Source: JANYGM01 sp043764015 (lineage in GTDB: Bacteria; Bacteroidota; Bacteroidia; Cytophagales; Thermonemataceae). Taken from it: a stretch of 39,531 nt of DNA. Positions 7,919-15,749 of this stretch are shown in pieces (position 1 is the first letter of the stretch; each line of letters starts with the position of its first letter). A model generated the notes under the pieces. It was not told the DNA's origin. It saw only the letters and a list, made by a program, of their open reading frames with translations, and searched no databases. The translations under genes were made by a program, and so were the position numbers. The DNA lies in NCBI GenBank assembly GCA_043764015.1, contig JAYUKY010000079.1:1-39531 (forward strand), read 5' to 3'.

Positions 7919-8364
7919 CGGAGGAGAAAGTAACAAAAGCAATTATCAATTGGCTTGCGTTAAATGATTGGGAAATTATTTGTTTTGATTTCCCACAAAG
8001 TGGTACTGGCGTTTCTTTACATCTTAATCAAACACTTAGAACTACCAAAAATAAAGGCACTTTCATTCCTGATATTGTTGCTATTAAAAGTGGCATTGTT
8101 GTTTTCTTTGAAAATAAAGACAGATTTGTTCTAACTGACTTTATCAAAGTGCAATATTTGAAAGAAACTAATGACTATGAAACAGCAATAAAAAATTTAC
8201 TGAAAGATTTTGAATACTCTCAAATATACTATGGTGTTGGATTGATATTTACAGATAAAAATCAGATAAAAGTTAATCAGCACCTTGATAAGGTTGATTT
8301 TGTGGTTTATTACCACGCAGATACCGAGATAAATGCTGTAAATGATATAAATAAAATCTTCTAA
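7903..8364 (+). CDS. Small PD-(D/E)xK nuclease-like protein, possible second endonuclease subunit
   Basis: A 153-aa protein with E7/E8 in the first helix, PD at 56-57 in TFIPDIV and E70-N-K72 in VVFFENKDR, a full PD...ExK pattern. It overlaps the 410-aa gene by 16 nt, making methylase, large protein and small nuclease one tightly packed transcript. Heterodimeric endonucleases such as BbvCI and Bpu10I are known precedents for two-subunit cutting. It could also be an independent nicking or repair nuclease of the Vsr kind, though it does not look like Vsr. Confidence 0.65.
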   Translation: MERRITEEKVTKAIINWLALNDWEIICFDFPQSGTGVSLHLNQTLRTTKNKGTFIPDIVAIKSGIVVFFENKDRFVLTDFIKVQYLKETNDYETAIKNLLKDFEYSQIYYGVGLIFTDKNQIKVNQHLDKVDFVVYYHADTEINAVNDINKIF

Positions 8365-8388
8365 GTTTATTAAACTTTTCTCCCATTT

Positions 8389-8586
8389 ATGACAACAACT
8401 AAACCCCTGCCACAAGATACTATTTTTGCTACTGGCGTGCATTTGCAGGCTATTGAGGTAGAAATAAACGGTACAAAACAATGGCGTTGGGTGGCTACTT
8501 CTTTTGAAGATGATACTTATTTTGATGGTGAAATAATAGATGTTTTCACGTATGCCAATGATTTTGAAAAGCTACTGGAAAGCTAA
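8389..8586 (+). CDS. Small hypothetical protein
   Basis: A 65-aa acidic protein (GVHLQAIEVEINGTKQWRW followed by a D/E-rich second half) with no signal peptide or TM segment. It follows the restriction module by 24 nt on the same strand and precedes hemL by 35 nt. The length, ATG and codon use look real, but I do not recognise a family. Confidence 0.55.
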   Translation: MTTTKPLPQDTIFATGVHLQAIEVEINGTKQWRWVATSFEDDTYFDGEIIDVFTYANDFEKLLES

Positions 8587-8621
8587 ATAAATATATTTTA
8601 AAATCCACAACAAAACCCTAA

Positions 8622-9914
8622 ATGCTCACTACAAAAAGCCAAGACCTTTTTCAGAAGGCGCAAAAACTTATTCCTGGCGGTGTAAACTCCCCTGTACGTG
8701 CTTTTAAAGCCGTTGGAGGAAACCCAATATTCATTAAAAGCGCAAAAGGTGCGTATATTTATGATGAAGACGACAACGCTTACATAGAACTTATCAACTC
8801 GTGGGGTCCTATGCTACTCGGACACGCCCACCCAAAAATTGAAAATGCCGTTAGAAATGCCTTAGAACATTCTTTTTCGTATGGTGCGCCCACACGCAGG
8901 GAGGTGGAAATGGCAGAAATGATTATCAATATGGTGCCTTCCATTGAAAAAGTGCGTATGGTGAACTCTGGCACAGAGGCAACTATGTCCGCCATTCGTG
9001 CTGCACGTGGTTTTACTAATAGAAGTAAGATTTTGAAATTTGAGGGTTGTTATCACGGACACTCTGACGCTTTTCTGATTGCGGCTGGGAGCGGTATGGC
9101 AACTATGGGAACACCTGACAGTCAAGGTGTTACGTTGGGTGTGGCACAAGATACACTTACTTCACCTTACAATGATTTGGCTGCTGTGGAGATGCTTGTA
9201 GCTGCTAATAAAGACCAAATAGCCTGTATTATTTTAGAGCCTGTCGTGGGAAATATGGGCTGTGTTGCACCTGCGGAGGGTTTTTTGAAAGGACTTAGAG
9301 AAATTTGCACAAGAGAAAAAATTGTACTGATTTTTGACGAGGTGATGACAGGTTTTAGGTTGGCTCGTGGGGGCGCACAAGAACTTTATGGCGTTACTCC
9401 TGATATGACCACACTAGGTAAAATCATTGGTGGAGGGCTTCCTGTGGGTGCGTATGGCGGAAAAATGGAAATAATGGACGTTGTGTCGCCTGTGGGCAAG
9501 GTGTATCAGGCAGGGACTTTGTCTGGAAATCCGTTGGCAATGGCGGCAGGGCTTGCAATACTCCACGAAATAAATGATAATCCACAGATTTACAAGCAGT
9601 TAGATGATATTTGTCTGCAAATAACAGAAGGAATAGCAGAAGGTTGTGATGATTTGGGCGTTAATTACAAGATAAACCGTGTTGGTTCTATGTTTACGCT
9701 ATTTTTTACAGATACAGAAGTAACGAATTTTGAAACTGCAAAAACGAGTGATTTGGTGTTTTTTGGTAAATATTTCCAAGCAATGCTCAAAAGAGGCGTT
9801 TATCTTGCGCCCTCACAATTTGAAAGTATGTTTCTTTCTGTGGCTATTTCAGACGAGAATATTAAGCAAATCATCAAAGCAAGCAAGGAAAGTTTAGAGG
9901 AAATTTTAGGGTAA
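8622..9914 (+). CDS. hemL: Glutamate-1-semialdehyde 2,1-aminomutase
   Basis: A 430-aa PLP enzyme converting glutamate-1-semialdehyde to 5-aminolevulinate, the precursor of heme and other tetrapyrroles. The N-terminal SQDLFQKAQKLIPGGVNSPV signature, the NSGTEATMSAIRAAR cofactor phosphate site, the D in IFDEVMTGFR and the PLP lysine K267 in GKIIGGGLPVGAYG are all present. Full length for the family. It stands apart from other heme genes here; the next gene is unrelated and separated by a repeat-like spacer. Confidence 0.97.
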   Translation: MLTTKSQDLFQKAQKLIPGGVNSPVRAFKAVGGNPIFIKSAKGAYIYDEDDNAYIELINSWGPMLLGHAHPKIENAVRNALEHSFSYGAPTRREVEMAEMIINMVPSIEKVRMVNSGTEATMSAIRAARGFTNRSKILKFEGCYHGHSDAFLIAAGSGMATMGTPDSQGVTLGVAQDTLTSPYNDLAAVEMLVAANKDQIACIILEPVVGNMGCVAPAEGFLKGLREICTREKIVLIFDEVMTGFRLARGGAQELYGVTPDMTTLGKIIGGGLPVGAYGGKMEIMDVVSPVGKVYQAGTLSGNPLAMAAGLAILHEINDNPQIYKQLDDICLQITEGIAEGCDDLGVNYKINRVGSMFTLFFTDTEVTNFETAKTSDLVFFGKYFQAMLKRGVYLAPSQFESMFLSVAISDENIKQIIKASKESLEEILG

Positions 9915-9950
9915 GTGCGAGGTACGAAGTTGGAAATATGAAATACGAAT
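9911..9950. repeat. TACGAAGT-type dispersed spacer repeat
   Basis: Degenerate repetition of TGCGAGGT, TACGAAGT and ATACGAAT right after the hemL stop. The same theme occurs at 28506-28552, 30531-30561 and 33175-33206, with a looser form near 11589. Confidence 0.5.
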
Positions 9951-9977
9951 AACAAATGAATGTTAATAATTTAAAAA

Positions 9978-10127
9978 ATGAACTTGAAAATCACCTTCAA
10001 GGAAAGAGCCAAAATAGCAATGGAACTCTTATCCAAACAGTCGCCAGTTACCTTAGAGGAAGCCAGAAAACAGGTGCAATGGTTAAAGGAAGCGAGCAAT
10101 TCAAACAACAAGAAACAGAGGAACTAA
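9978..10127 (+). CDS. Small 49-aa ORF upstream of and overlapping the kinase-like gene
   Basis: A reading frame starting ATG at 9978 and ending TAA at 10125-10127, encoding a charged helical protein that begins MNLKITFKERAKIAMELL and contains SPVTLEEARKQVQWLKEA. The other frame, which would extend the kinase gene upstream to 9956, gives a compositionally odd N-terminus (SNGTLIQTVASYLRGSQK). The 49-aa product looks much more like a protein. I infer a small antitoxin-like or regulatory partner coupled to the kinase, overlapping its likely start by about 49 nt. Function unproven. Confidence 0.55.
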   Translation: MNLKITFKERAKIAMELLSKQSPVTLEEARKQVQWLKEASNSNNKKQRN

Positions 10128-10591
10128 TAAAAATTATCAACCAAAAGCATCTTTGGAATTGTAATATTAACTTTGATGCTTTTGTTTCAGAAGGTGCTGA
10201 ACAAAGAGTTTACATACAGAATGAAAAAACTGTTTTAAAGCTCAATGATGGTATTTATTATGAATGTTGGTTGGATTATTTTGACAATCTTTTGCTTAAT
10301 AATTACTTCTTTCCTGATACTGCTTATACATTATTAGGTTTTTACAAATCAATAGAAAATATCATTTATGCACTTGTGGAGCAATCTTTTATCAAAGCCA
10401 CCACGCACACTAATTTACAAAAAGTTAGACTTTTTTTACAAAATAACGGTTTTGAGAACACAAAGAACAATGATTATTACAACAAAGAATTAGGTATTAT
10501 TCTAGAAGATTTGCACGACGAAAACGTACTTACAAAAAATAATGTATTATATTTTATAGACACTGTTTTTTATATAAAAGATTTATCCTGA
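10079..10591 (+). CDS. Kinase-like protein of the polyvalent-protein type
   Basis: About 170 aa if started at the ATG at 10079; the open frame runs back to 9956 but that part is better explained by a small ORF in another frame. GAEQRVYIQ followed by TVLKLND resembles a glycine-rich strand and a VxLK lysine; GIILEDLHDENVL gives a catalytic-loop-like D...N, and FIDTVF the metal-binding aspartate. This pattern matches the kinase domain first described in phage polyvalent proteins, which also occurs alone in Bacteroidota genomes. It could phosphorylate a protein target as a toxin-like element. It is convergent with xerD and separated from it by a long hairpin. Confidence 0.6.
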   Translation: MVKGSEQFKQQETEELIKIINQKHLWNCNINFDAFVSEGAEQRVYIQNEKTVLKLNDGIYYECWLDYFDNLLLNNYFFPDTAYTLLGFYKSIENIIYALVEQSFIKATTHTNLQKVRLFLQNNGFENTKNNDYYNKELGIILEDLHDENVLTKNNVLYFIDTVFYIKDLS

Positions 10592-10610
10592 TTTATTTCA
10601 AAGTATGTTA

Positions 10611-10665
10611 TTGCCACAGATTCACAGATAAATACAAATTGTATTCATCTGTGAATCTGTGGCAA
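10611..10665. terminator. Long hairpin between convergent genes
   Basis: Arms of 27 nt beginning TTGCCACAGATTCACAGAT and ending with its complement, one mismatch, one-base centre. It lies between the kinase-like gene (ends 10591) and xerD (ends 10674), so it may terminate both. The CCACAGAT...CACAGAT wording also resembles a dispersed palindrome found in many bacteria, so it may be a mobile repeat serving as a terminator. Confidence 0.65.
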
Positions 10666-10673
10666 CTCAAAAC

Positions 10674-11588
10674 CTAAGCTCTTGGGTGAAATTGTTGTAT
10701 AGTTTGGCGCAAATAATCATTGTCCAAATGGGTGTAAATCTCGGTTGTGGTGATAGATTCGTGTCCAAGCATTTCTTGTACGGCACGCAAATCTGCGCCA
10801 CCTTCTATTAAATGTGTCGCAAAACTATGCCTAAAAGTATGCGGACTAATATCTTTTTTGAGACTGATTTTTTCTGCTAAATTCTTGATTATCATAAAAA
10901 TAAACACACGAGAAAGCCCACTTCCCAAACGGTTGATAAAAACAATGTTTTCTGCTTCTTTTTTGACTTTCTGATGAATACGGATAGTTTCTAAATACAT
11001 TTTTATGTATTTGATAGCATCAGTTCCAATAGGTACAAAACGCTCTTTATTGCCCTTTCCGACCACTTTTACAAAACCAATATCAAAAAATAAATTAGTT
11101 ATTTTGAGTTCTGTGAGTTCAGAAACACGCAAACCGCAACTATAAAGCACTTCCAGCATTGCTCTGTTACGTGTGCCGTCTGGCGTGGAAAGGTCAATAA
11201 TGGCAAAAAGTTGTTCTATTTCCAAAAAACTAAGTACATCAGGGAGTTTTCTGCCTATTTTTGGAGCGTGAATAAGTGCCGTAGGGTCTTTTGTGATAAC
11301 ATTTTCCCAAAATAAGAATTTATAAAATGCTTTCACACCTGATAAAATACGTGCTTGTGAGGTTTCTGCAATACCCAAACCCCCTAAATATTGCAAAAAA
11401 GCGGTTATTTGTTTTTCTGTAACGTCCAAAGGTGAAAAAATGGTATTATTATCATTTGTATTGGAGAGAGAAAGGTATTGTTCCAGTTTTGCAAGGTCGT
11501 AAAAATAGCTTTCAATAGAGTTTTCAGAGAGAGAACGCTCTAATTTCATATAATTTTTGAATGCAGTAAGATGTTTTTGCCAAGCCAT
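10674..11588 (-). CDS. xerD: Site-specific tyrosine recombinase XerD/XerC
   Basis: A 304-aa tyrosine recombinase that resolves chromosome dimers at dif. The N-terminal SAM-like core-binding domain (FKNYMKLERSLSENSIESY) is followed by the catalytic domain with Arg in SCGLRVSELTELK, Lys in GKGNKERFVPI, HTFRHSFATHL, the LGHESITTTEIYTH block and the nucleophilic Tyr. The frame extends 23 codons further upstream, but that stretch (FDIFALFLYFTSH) is repeat-derived; the ATG at 11586-11588 giving MAWQKHLTAF fits the family. XerD rather than XerC is a best guess. Single gene, convergent with the kinase-like gene. Confidence 0.92.
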   Translation of the reverse strand: MAWQKHLTAFKNYMKLERSLSENSIESYFYDLAKLEQYLSLSNTNDNNTIFSPLDVTEKQITAFLQYLGGLGIAETSQARILSGVKAFYKFLFWENVITKDPTALIHAPKIGRKLPDVLSFLEIEQLFAIIDLSTPDGTRNRAMLEVLYSCGLRVSELTELKITNLFFDIGFVKVVGKGNKERFVPIGTDAIKYIKMYLETIRIHQKVKKEAENIVFINRLGSGLSRVFIFMIIKNLAEKISLKKDISPHTFRHSFATHLIEGGADLRAVQEMLGHESITTTEIYTHLDNDYLRQTIQQFHPRA

Positions 11589-11737
11589 TTTTTGAGGTGT
11601 TAGGTATGAAGTGTGTGATGTGAAGTACAAAAACAAAGCAAATATATCAAAAAGCAATAAAAAAATTTGCTTTTTCTCAAATATAAAGTTATTATTGTGT
11701 TATTTTTTACTAAAAATCAACCATTCACAACTCAAAA

Positions 11738-12394
11738 ATGTTAGATAAAAACGGAATTGCTAAAAGAATTGCGCAAGAACTCAAAGATGGCTATTATGTT
11801 AATTTGGGCATTGGCATACCTACGCTAGTGGCAAACTACATTCCAGAGGGAATGAACGTGGTTTTGCAGTCTGAAAATGGTTTATTGGGGATTGGTCCGT
11901 TTCCTGTAGATGCCGACGTAGATGCCGACCTTATCAATGCAGGAAAACAAACAATTTCTATGGTAAAAGGCTCTGCGCTGTTTAGTTCGTCTGATAGTTT
12001 TGCTATGATACGTGGCGAACACGTTGATTTGACTATTTTGGGCGCAATGGAAGTGTCTGAAAATGGCGACATTGCCAACTGGAAAATTCCAGGAAAAATG
12101 GTAAAAGGTATGGGTGGCGCAATGGATTTGGTGGCATCTGCCAAAAATATTATTGTGGCTATGCAACACGTCAATAAGGCGGGAGAATCAAAACTGCTTA
12201 AAAAGTGTGATTTGCCACTTACAGGCATTGGTTGCGTGAAGAAAATTGTCACAGAACTTGCCGTTTTGGAAGTGCTTCCAGAGGGCGGATTTAGGCTTTT
12301 GGAGCGTGCGCCTGGCGTAAGTGTAGGAGAAATCCAAAAAGCAACAGATGGAAAACTTGTTATTGAAGGAGAAATCCCTGAAATGAAAATTTAA
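11738..12394 (+). CDS. scoB: 3-oxoacid CoA-transferase subunit B
   Basis: A 218-aa subunit B of the heterodimeric succinyl-CoA:3-ketoacid (or acetoacetate) CoA-transferase, which moves CoA between succinyl-CoA and acetoacetate. The catalytic glutamate is E46 in SENGLLGIGP, preceded by the glycine-rich NLGIGIPT. Full length. The A subunit is not next to it: the upstream gene is xerD on the other strand and downstream is an unrelated cassette. It must be encoded outside this window. Confidence 0.95.
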   Translation: MLDKNGIAKRIAQELKDGYYVNLGIGIPTLVANYIPEGMNVVLQSENGLLGIGPFPVDADVDADLINAGKQTISMVKGSALFSSSDSFAMIRGEHVDLTILGAMEVSENGDIANWKIPGKMVKGMGGAMDLVASAKNIIVAMQHVNKAGESKLLKKCDLPLTGIGCVKKIVTELAVLEVLPEGGFRLLERAPGVSVGEIQKATDGKLVIEGEIPEMKI

Positions 12395-12426
12395 TGTATG
12401 AAATAATTTTAAAAATATTTTATAAG

Positions 12427-12729
12427 ATGGAAACGCAAAAAAGCAAAGCATTAGAAGCATCAAAATATGCTTATGACACGTTACTTAGTGCTTTTGAGGA
12501 GCTTGCAATCAAAAATCAGTTAGATGAAAGTGCAATAGTAGCTTTTAAAGAAGTATTGTTACGTATCTATCTTGAAAAAAAAGCAAGTGTTTTTGTTGAA
12601 AACAAATTGGATACAATGAGCGCATATCTGGAAGATTTGGCAAATAAGGTGTTGTCAGGAGAAAAAGCAGAAGAAGAGCCTTCCAATTTATTTATGTATA
12701 GAACAAAAAAATTAGTAAGTTATGAATGA
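12427..12729 (+). CDS. Small helical protein, first gene of the TIR cassette
   Basis: About 100 aa starting at the ATG at 12427 (METQKSKALEAS). The open frame reaches back to 12394, overlapping the scoB stop by one base, but those extra 11 codons are AT-rich and hydrophobic. The protein looks all-helical (YAYDTLLSAFEELAIKNQLD, LLRIYLEKKASVFVENKL) with no TM. Its end overlaps the next ATG by 8 nt, so it is coupled to the two-TM protein. Unknown family. Confidence 0.65.
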   Translation: METQKSKALEASKYAYDTLLSAFEELAIKNQLDESAIVAFKEVLLRIYLEKKASVFVENKLDTMSAYLEDLANKVLSGEKAEEEPSNLFMYRTKKLVSYE

Positions 12730-13210
12730 AGAAAATAACAATCTAGAGAATAAACCTGAAGATGCTGAAATTTTACCTAATGTTTCACCAAATAGTGTGA
12801 AAACAATATTTCAACAACTTGAAATGGTAGGATTACAACAGAAAACTGCTAAAACAAGTATTGATTTTTCCAAATTTAATGAAAAACAAGTGGATAAGTT
12901 GCTTGATATGATGTCTGTTGGTGAAAATAATGTATTTGCTTTTCAAAACAAACGGCTTGATAACATAAAAGAGGTAGAACTTAAAAAAATAGAAGCATCT
13001 GTTATAAATCAAAAAACATTAAGAATAATAGCTATTGCAGGGATTGTAGCTGTTCCAGTTATTACATTGTGTATTTTGTTTTTTAAAGAAAACTATTTTG
13101 TGCCTTGGATAGCGTTATTAGGCGGAAGTGGCTTGGGCGTTGGTGCAACAAAGCTATTTCAAAGCCTCAAAACAAACAATAATAGTGGAGAAAATCCATT
13201 TACGAAATAG
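12722..13210 (+). CDS. Two-TM membrane protein of the TIR cassette
   Basis: A 162-aa protein with a soluble, charged N-terminal region of about 95 residues, TM helices near 101-121 and 126-145 (the second glycine-rich: LLGGSGLGVGATK), and a short polar tail. Helical predictions around 50-95 suggest a coiled coil. It overlaps the upstream gene and is 40 nt from the TIR-like gene. Two-TM proteins beside TIR or other sensors are often membrane effectors in phage-defence systems; that is inference here. Confidence 0.65.
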   Translation: MNEENNNLENKPEDAEILPNVSPNSVKTIFQQLEMVGLQQKTAKTSIDFSKFNEKQVDKLLDMMSVGENNVFAFQNKRLDNIKEVELKKIEASVINQKTLRIIAIAGIVAVPVITLCILFFKENYFVPWIALLGGSGLGVGATKLFQSLKTNNNSGENPFTK

Positions 13211-13250
13211 CAATAAAAATACTAATCAAAACTACTAAAAAACACCTTAA

Positions 13251-14633
13251 ATGTCATTCAATCACGATATTTATATTAGTTATGCCAATACTGATTATCA
13301 AACAGAAGATAATTGGGTAGCTAATTTTAGCCATTTTCTACAAAAAACTGTTACGCAAATCTTAAATGAAAATGTAAGATTTTTGCATTTTACTAACCAC
13401 GAAAAACCCACAGAGCAAACGCTTTTAGCCACTAAAATAATGGTAGCTGTCGTTACGCCTGCGTATGTGTTGTCGGCTGATGCGGTAGAGGAGATTAGTG
13501 TTTTTTGTAATAATCAACTACAAAATAATCACCTGCAAAATACTGATACACAACTGTTTAAGGTGCAAAAAGAACACGTTAGTGTAGAAAATGAACCTAC
13601 GCAACTGCGTGGAATGTTGGCATATGATTTTGATGAAGTAACGCAAGAAACGCCCCAATATTGGTCGTTGATGATTGATTTGGCGTATGATATTGCTGAT
13701 TTTCTGACCAAAAAACAATCAGAAACCATAGAAAATACAGTTAAAAGTAAGTGTATTTATTTGTCTGAAAGTAGCTTAGACTTGATTATTGAGCGCAACA
13801 TCATTAGGCGTGAGCTACGCAATATGGGTTATACTGTTTTGCCTAATACGGCGTTTCCACACAACCAAAAAGAGTTAGAAATGAATATAAAAAATGAACT
13901 AAATCAGTCTATTTTGGCTATTCATTTGTTTGGAAATGATTTTGGAGAGGAATTAGAAGGGAGTGAGGATTCTGTTATGAGCCTGCAAAACCGCTTTTCT
14001 AACGAAAAAAGTATGTTTATTGCCTCTGGTGCAGAAAGTAACGACAAAAAGTTTTCTAGAGTACTTTGGCTTGCTCCAAACCTTACTTATGAATCAGAAA
14101 AACAGAAGATTTTTGTAGATAATTTGAGGCAAAATGCAGACAATTTGGAAGGTGCAGAACTTTTGGAAGTGCCTTTGGAGGATTTGAAAGTGGCTGTTAG
14201 GCGTATTTTGACAGAAAAAAATGCTGTTGTTCCTCAGTATAACTCAAATGCTCAAAAATCTATTTATTTGATTTATGATAAGGCTGATGAAGGTAAAATA
14301 GACCAAATCACCACTTATTGCAAAAATGCTAATTTGGAGATTTTGCGCCCTATTTTTGAAGGAAATCTGTTGGATATTCGTAAAAATCATATCAATAACC
14401 TTGTGCAGGGAGATATTGCACTAATTTTCAGTCACGATACTACACCAGAATGGACGAAAATGAAACTTCTTGATTTGCTGAAATCTCACGGTTTTGGACG
14501 AAAAAAAGAATGGAAATCCAGGTTTTTACTCACAGAAACATTGCCAATTTTGCCCAATAATAAACTTATTAGTAATGTGCAAATTTTAGAAAATGATTTT
14601 GGATTGGAAGCAAAATTGCAGGGAATTTACTAG
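13251..14633 (+). CDS. TIR-like protein with three related domains
   Basis: A 460-aa protein. Residues 1-160 begin NHDIYISYANTDYQTEDNW, the strand-A and BB-loop pattern of TIR domains, with VAVVTPAYV as a later strand and E80/E81 as candidate catalytic glutamates. Residues about 166-325 start KCIYLSESSLDLIIERN and contain ILAIHLFGNDFG, like DUF4062 or a degenerate TIR. Residues about 336-460 start KSIYLIYDKADEGKI and include IALIFSHDTTPEWTKMK, a third TIR-like repeat. Three such domains in tandem without an attached sensor is unusual. Whether it has NADase activity cannot be seen. It ends a three-gene cassette. Confidence 0.7.
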   Translation: MSFNHDIYISYANTDYQTEDNWVANFSHFLQKTVTQILNENVRFLHFTNHEKPTEQTLLATKIMVAVVTPAYVLSADAVEEISVFCNNQLQNNHLQNTDTQLFKVQKEHVSVENEPTQLRGMLAYDFDEVTQETPQYWSLMIDLAYDIADFLTKKQSETIENTVKSKCIYLSESSLDLIIERNIIRRELRNMGYTVLPNTAFPHNQKELEMNIKNELNQSILAIHLFGNDFGEELEGSEDSVMSLQNRFSNEKSMFIASGAESNDKKFSRVLWLAPNLTYESEKQKIFVDNLRQNADNLEGAELLEVPLEDLKVAVRRILTEKNAVVPQYNSNAQKSIYLIYDKADEGKIDQITTYCKNANLEILRPIFEGNLLDIRKNHINNLVQGDIALIFSHDTTPEWTKMKLLDLLKSHGFGRKKEWKSRFLLTETLPILPNNKLISNVQILENDFGLEAKLQGIY

Positions 14634-14668
14634 GATTTTTAGGATTAAAAGATTTTAGGATTTAATAT

Positions 14669-14716
14669 AAAATAGAAAATGTTGTTTATATCTTTATAAG
14701 CAACATTTTCTATTTT
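14669..14716. terminator. Bidirectional terminator hairpin
   Basis: Arms AAAATAGAAAATGTTG and CAACATTTTCTATTTT with a partly paired interior, followed on each strand by a T run. It lies between the TIR gene (ends 14633) and the convergent DUF2071 gene (ends 14743). Confidence 0.7.
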
Positions 14717-14742
14717 TGTATTCATTCACAATTCCTAATTCT

Positions 14743-15453
14743 TTAAACAATCCTTTTGCTATTTACCTTGATTTGCGAGCCTTCCGCTAAAAAAACAGAA
14801 GTTGGTTTCATATTTTGCAAAAACTTAAAATCTTCTCCATAAATCTCTTCAAAATCAACATTAATAAAATACTCTTTGACTTTATAAATATCCCATTTTG
14901 GGTGTTCTACGCCATATTCTGATGTTTTTTTGTCGTTGAATTTGGTATAGCCCCAGTAGTGTTCTGTGATAAATTCTTCTTCACTATTTTCCTCTATTTT
15001 GGTTAATTGCGTTTCCGCAATAACTTTTAAAGAATGCCATTTTTCTTTTTTCCAGCTATATTCTACTGATAATGAGTCGTTTGTGGTTTCCCAAACGTGT
15101 TTCATTGGCATTGTTTCGTAATGTTCTCTATAAAGTGTGTTTGCAACGAATGAGAGCATTATTTTGGGTACAATTTCTTTGATAAAAACCACGCCACGTT
15201 GCCAAGTGTCGCCTTCTTTGTAGCGCACATAAAAGCGTAAATTTACTTCTTCAAAATTGATATGAAAAGGTATTTTCATTCCTAACATCTTGGTATTGAG
15301 GAACATAAACCCAACCAAACTTACATAACAATTCCCATTCCAATAATCAATTTCAGTATTATGGGGTACATATTTCTGTAATATTTTTGCATCAATGGCA
15401 TAGTTTGCCATCAAAAGTTTGCGCCATTCAGCGTCTAAAAATGTTGTTGCCAT
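14743..15453 (-). CDS. DUF2071 (YqjF-like) protein
   Basis: About 236 aa from the ATG at 15453 (MATTFLDAEWRKLLMANY); an ATG three codons upstream is also possible. The opening ...WRKLLMANYAIDAKILQKYVP and the later YVSLVGFMFLNTK and EVNLRFYVRY segments match the DUF2071 family, a cytosolic beta-barrel family of uncertain function related to acetoacetate decarboxylase-like folds. Single gene, with a mobile-element scar upstream. Confidence 0.8.
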   Translation of the reverse strand: MATTFLDAEWRKLLMANYAIDAKILQKYVPHNTEIDYWNGNCYVSLVGFMFLNTKMLGMKIPFHINFEEVNLRFYVRYKEGDTWQRGVVFIKEIVPKIMLSFVANTLYREHYETMPMKHVWETTNDSLSVEYSWKKEKWHSLKVIAETQLTKIEENSEEEFITEHYWGYTKFNDKKTSEYGVEHPKWDIYKVKEYFINVDFEEIYGEDFKFLQNMKPTSVFLAEGSQIKVNSKRIV

Positions 15454-15557
15454 TTTTGTCAATTATGAATTAAAAAGGACTTTGTTGCAACGGTAGTATT
15501 CTTCTCTGCCGTTGCACTTTTTTTAATTTTTTTGATACTTCACACTTTGAGGCATTC

Positions 15558-15749
15558 GGGTGTAGGACAAGTTTGTATTTTGTAGGGTGCGACCCTTGTG
15601 GTCGCCCTGTCTTGCGAAAGCAACACGACAAAAAGCACACAAAATAATGCGTGAAATCAAGTTTTTAGCCTATTCAAAGAGGGCGACCACAAGGGTCGCA
15701 CCCTACATTTTAATACATTTTAATACATTTTTAAACTTGTCCTACACCC
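15558..15749. repeat. Nested palindromic element (MITE/REP-like)
   Basis: Outer arms GGGTGTAGGACAAGTTT at 15558-15574 and its complement at 15733-15749. Inner arms are a perfect 28-bp inverted repeat at 15581-15608 and 15680-15707, beginning TGTAGGGTGCGACCC. The right side has a duplicated TTTTAATACAT. No convincing ORF inside. Its right outer arm includes the stop codon of the transposase remnant at 15742. Wording of the GGGCGACCACAAGGGTCG type is widespread as dispersed repeats. Confidence 0.75.

Noticed and set aside
9956..10078. Upstream extension of the kinase-like gene to the ATG at 9956
   Set aside because: The extension has unlikely composition and overlaps a far more protein-like frame starting at 9978.
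9956..10591. Prophage, because polyvalent-type kinases come from phage
   Set aside because: No capsid, terminase, tail or integrase gene nearby; xerD is the housekeeping recombinase.
11589..11657. Extended N-terminus of xerD (start at 11657)
   Set aside because: Hydrophobic, repeat-like sequence unrelated to the family; the ATG at 11588 gives the standard Xer opening.
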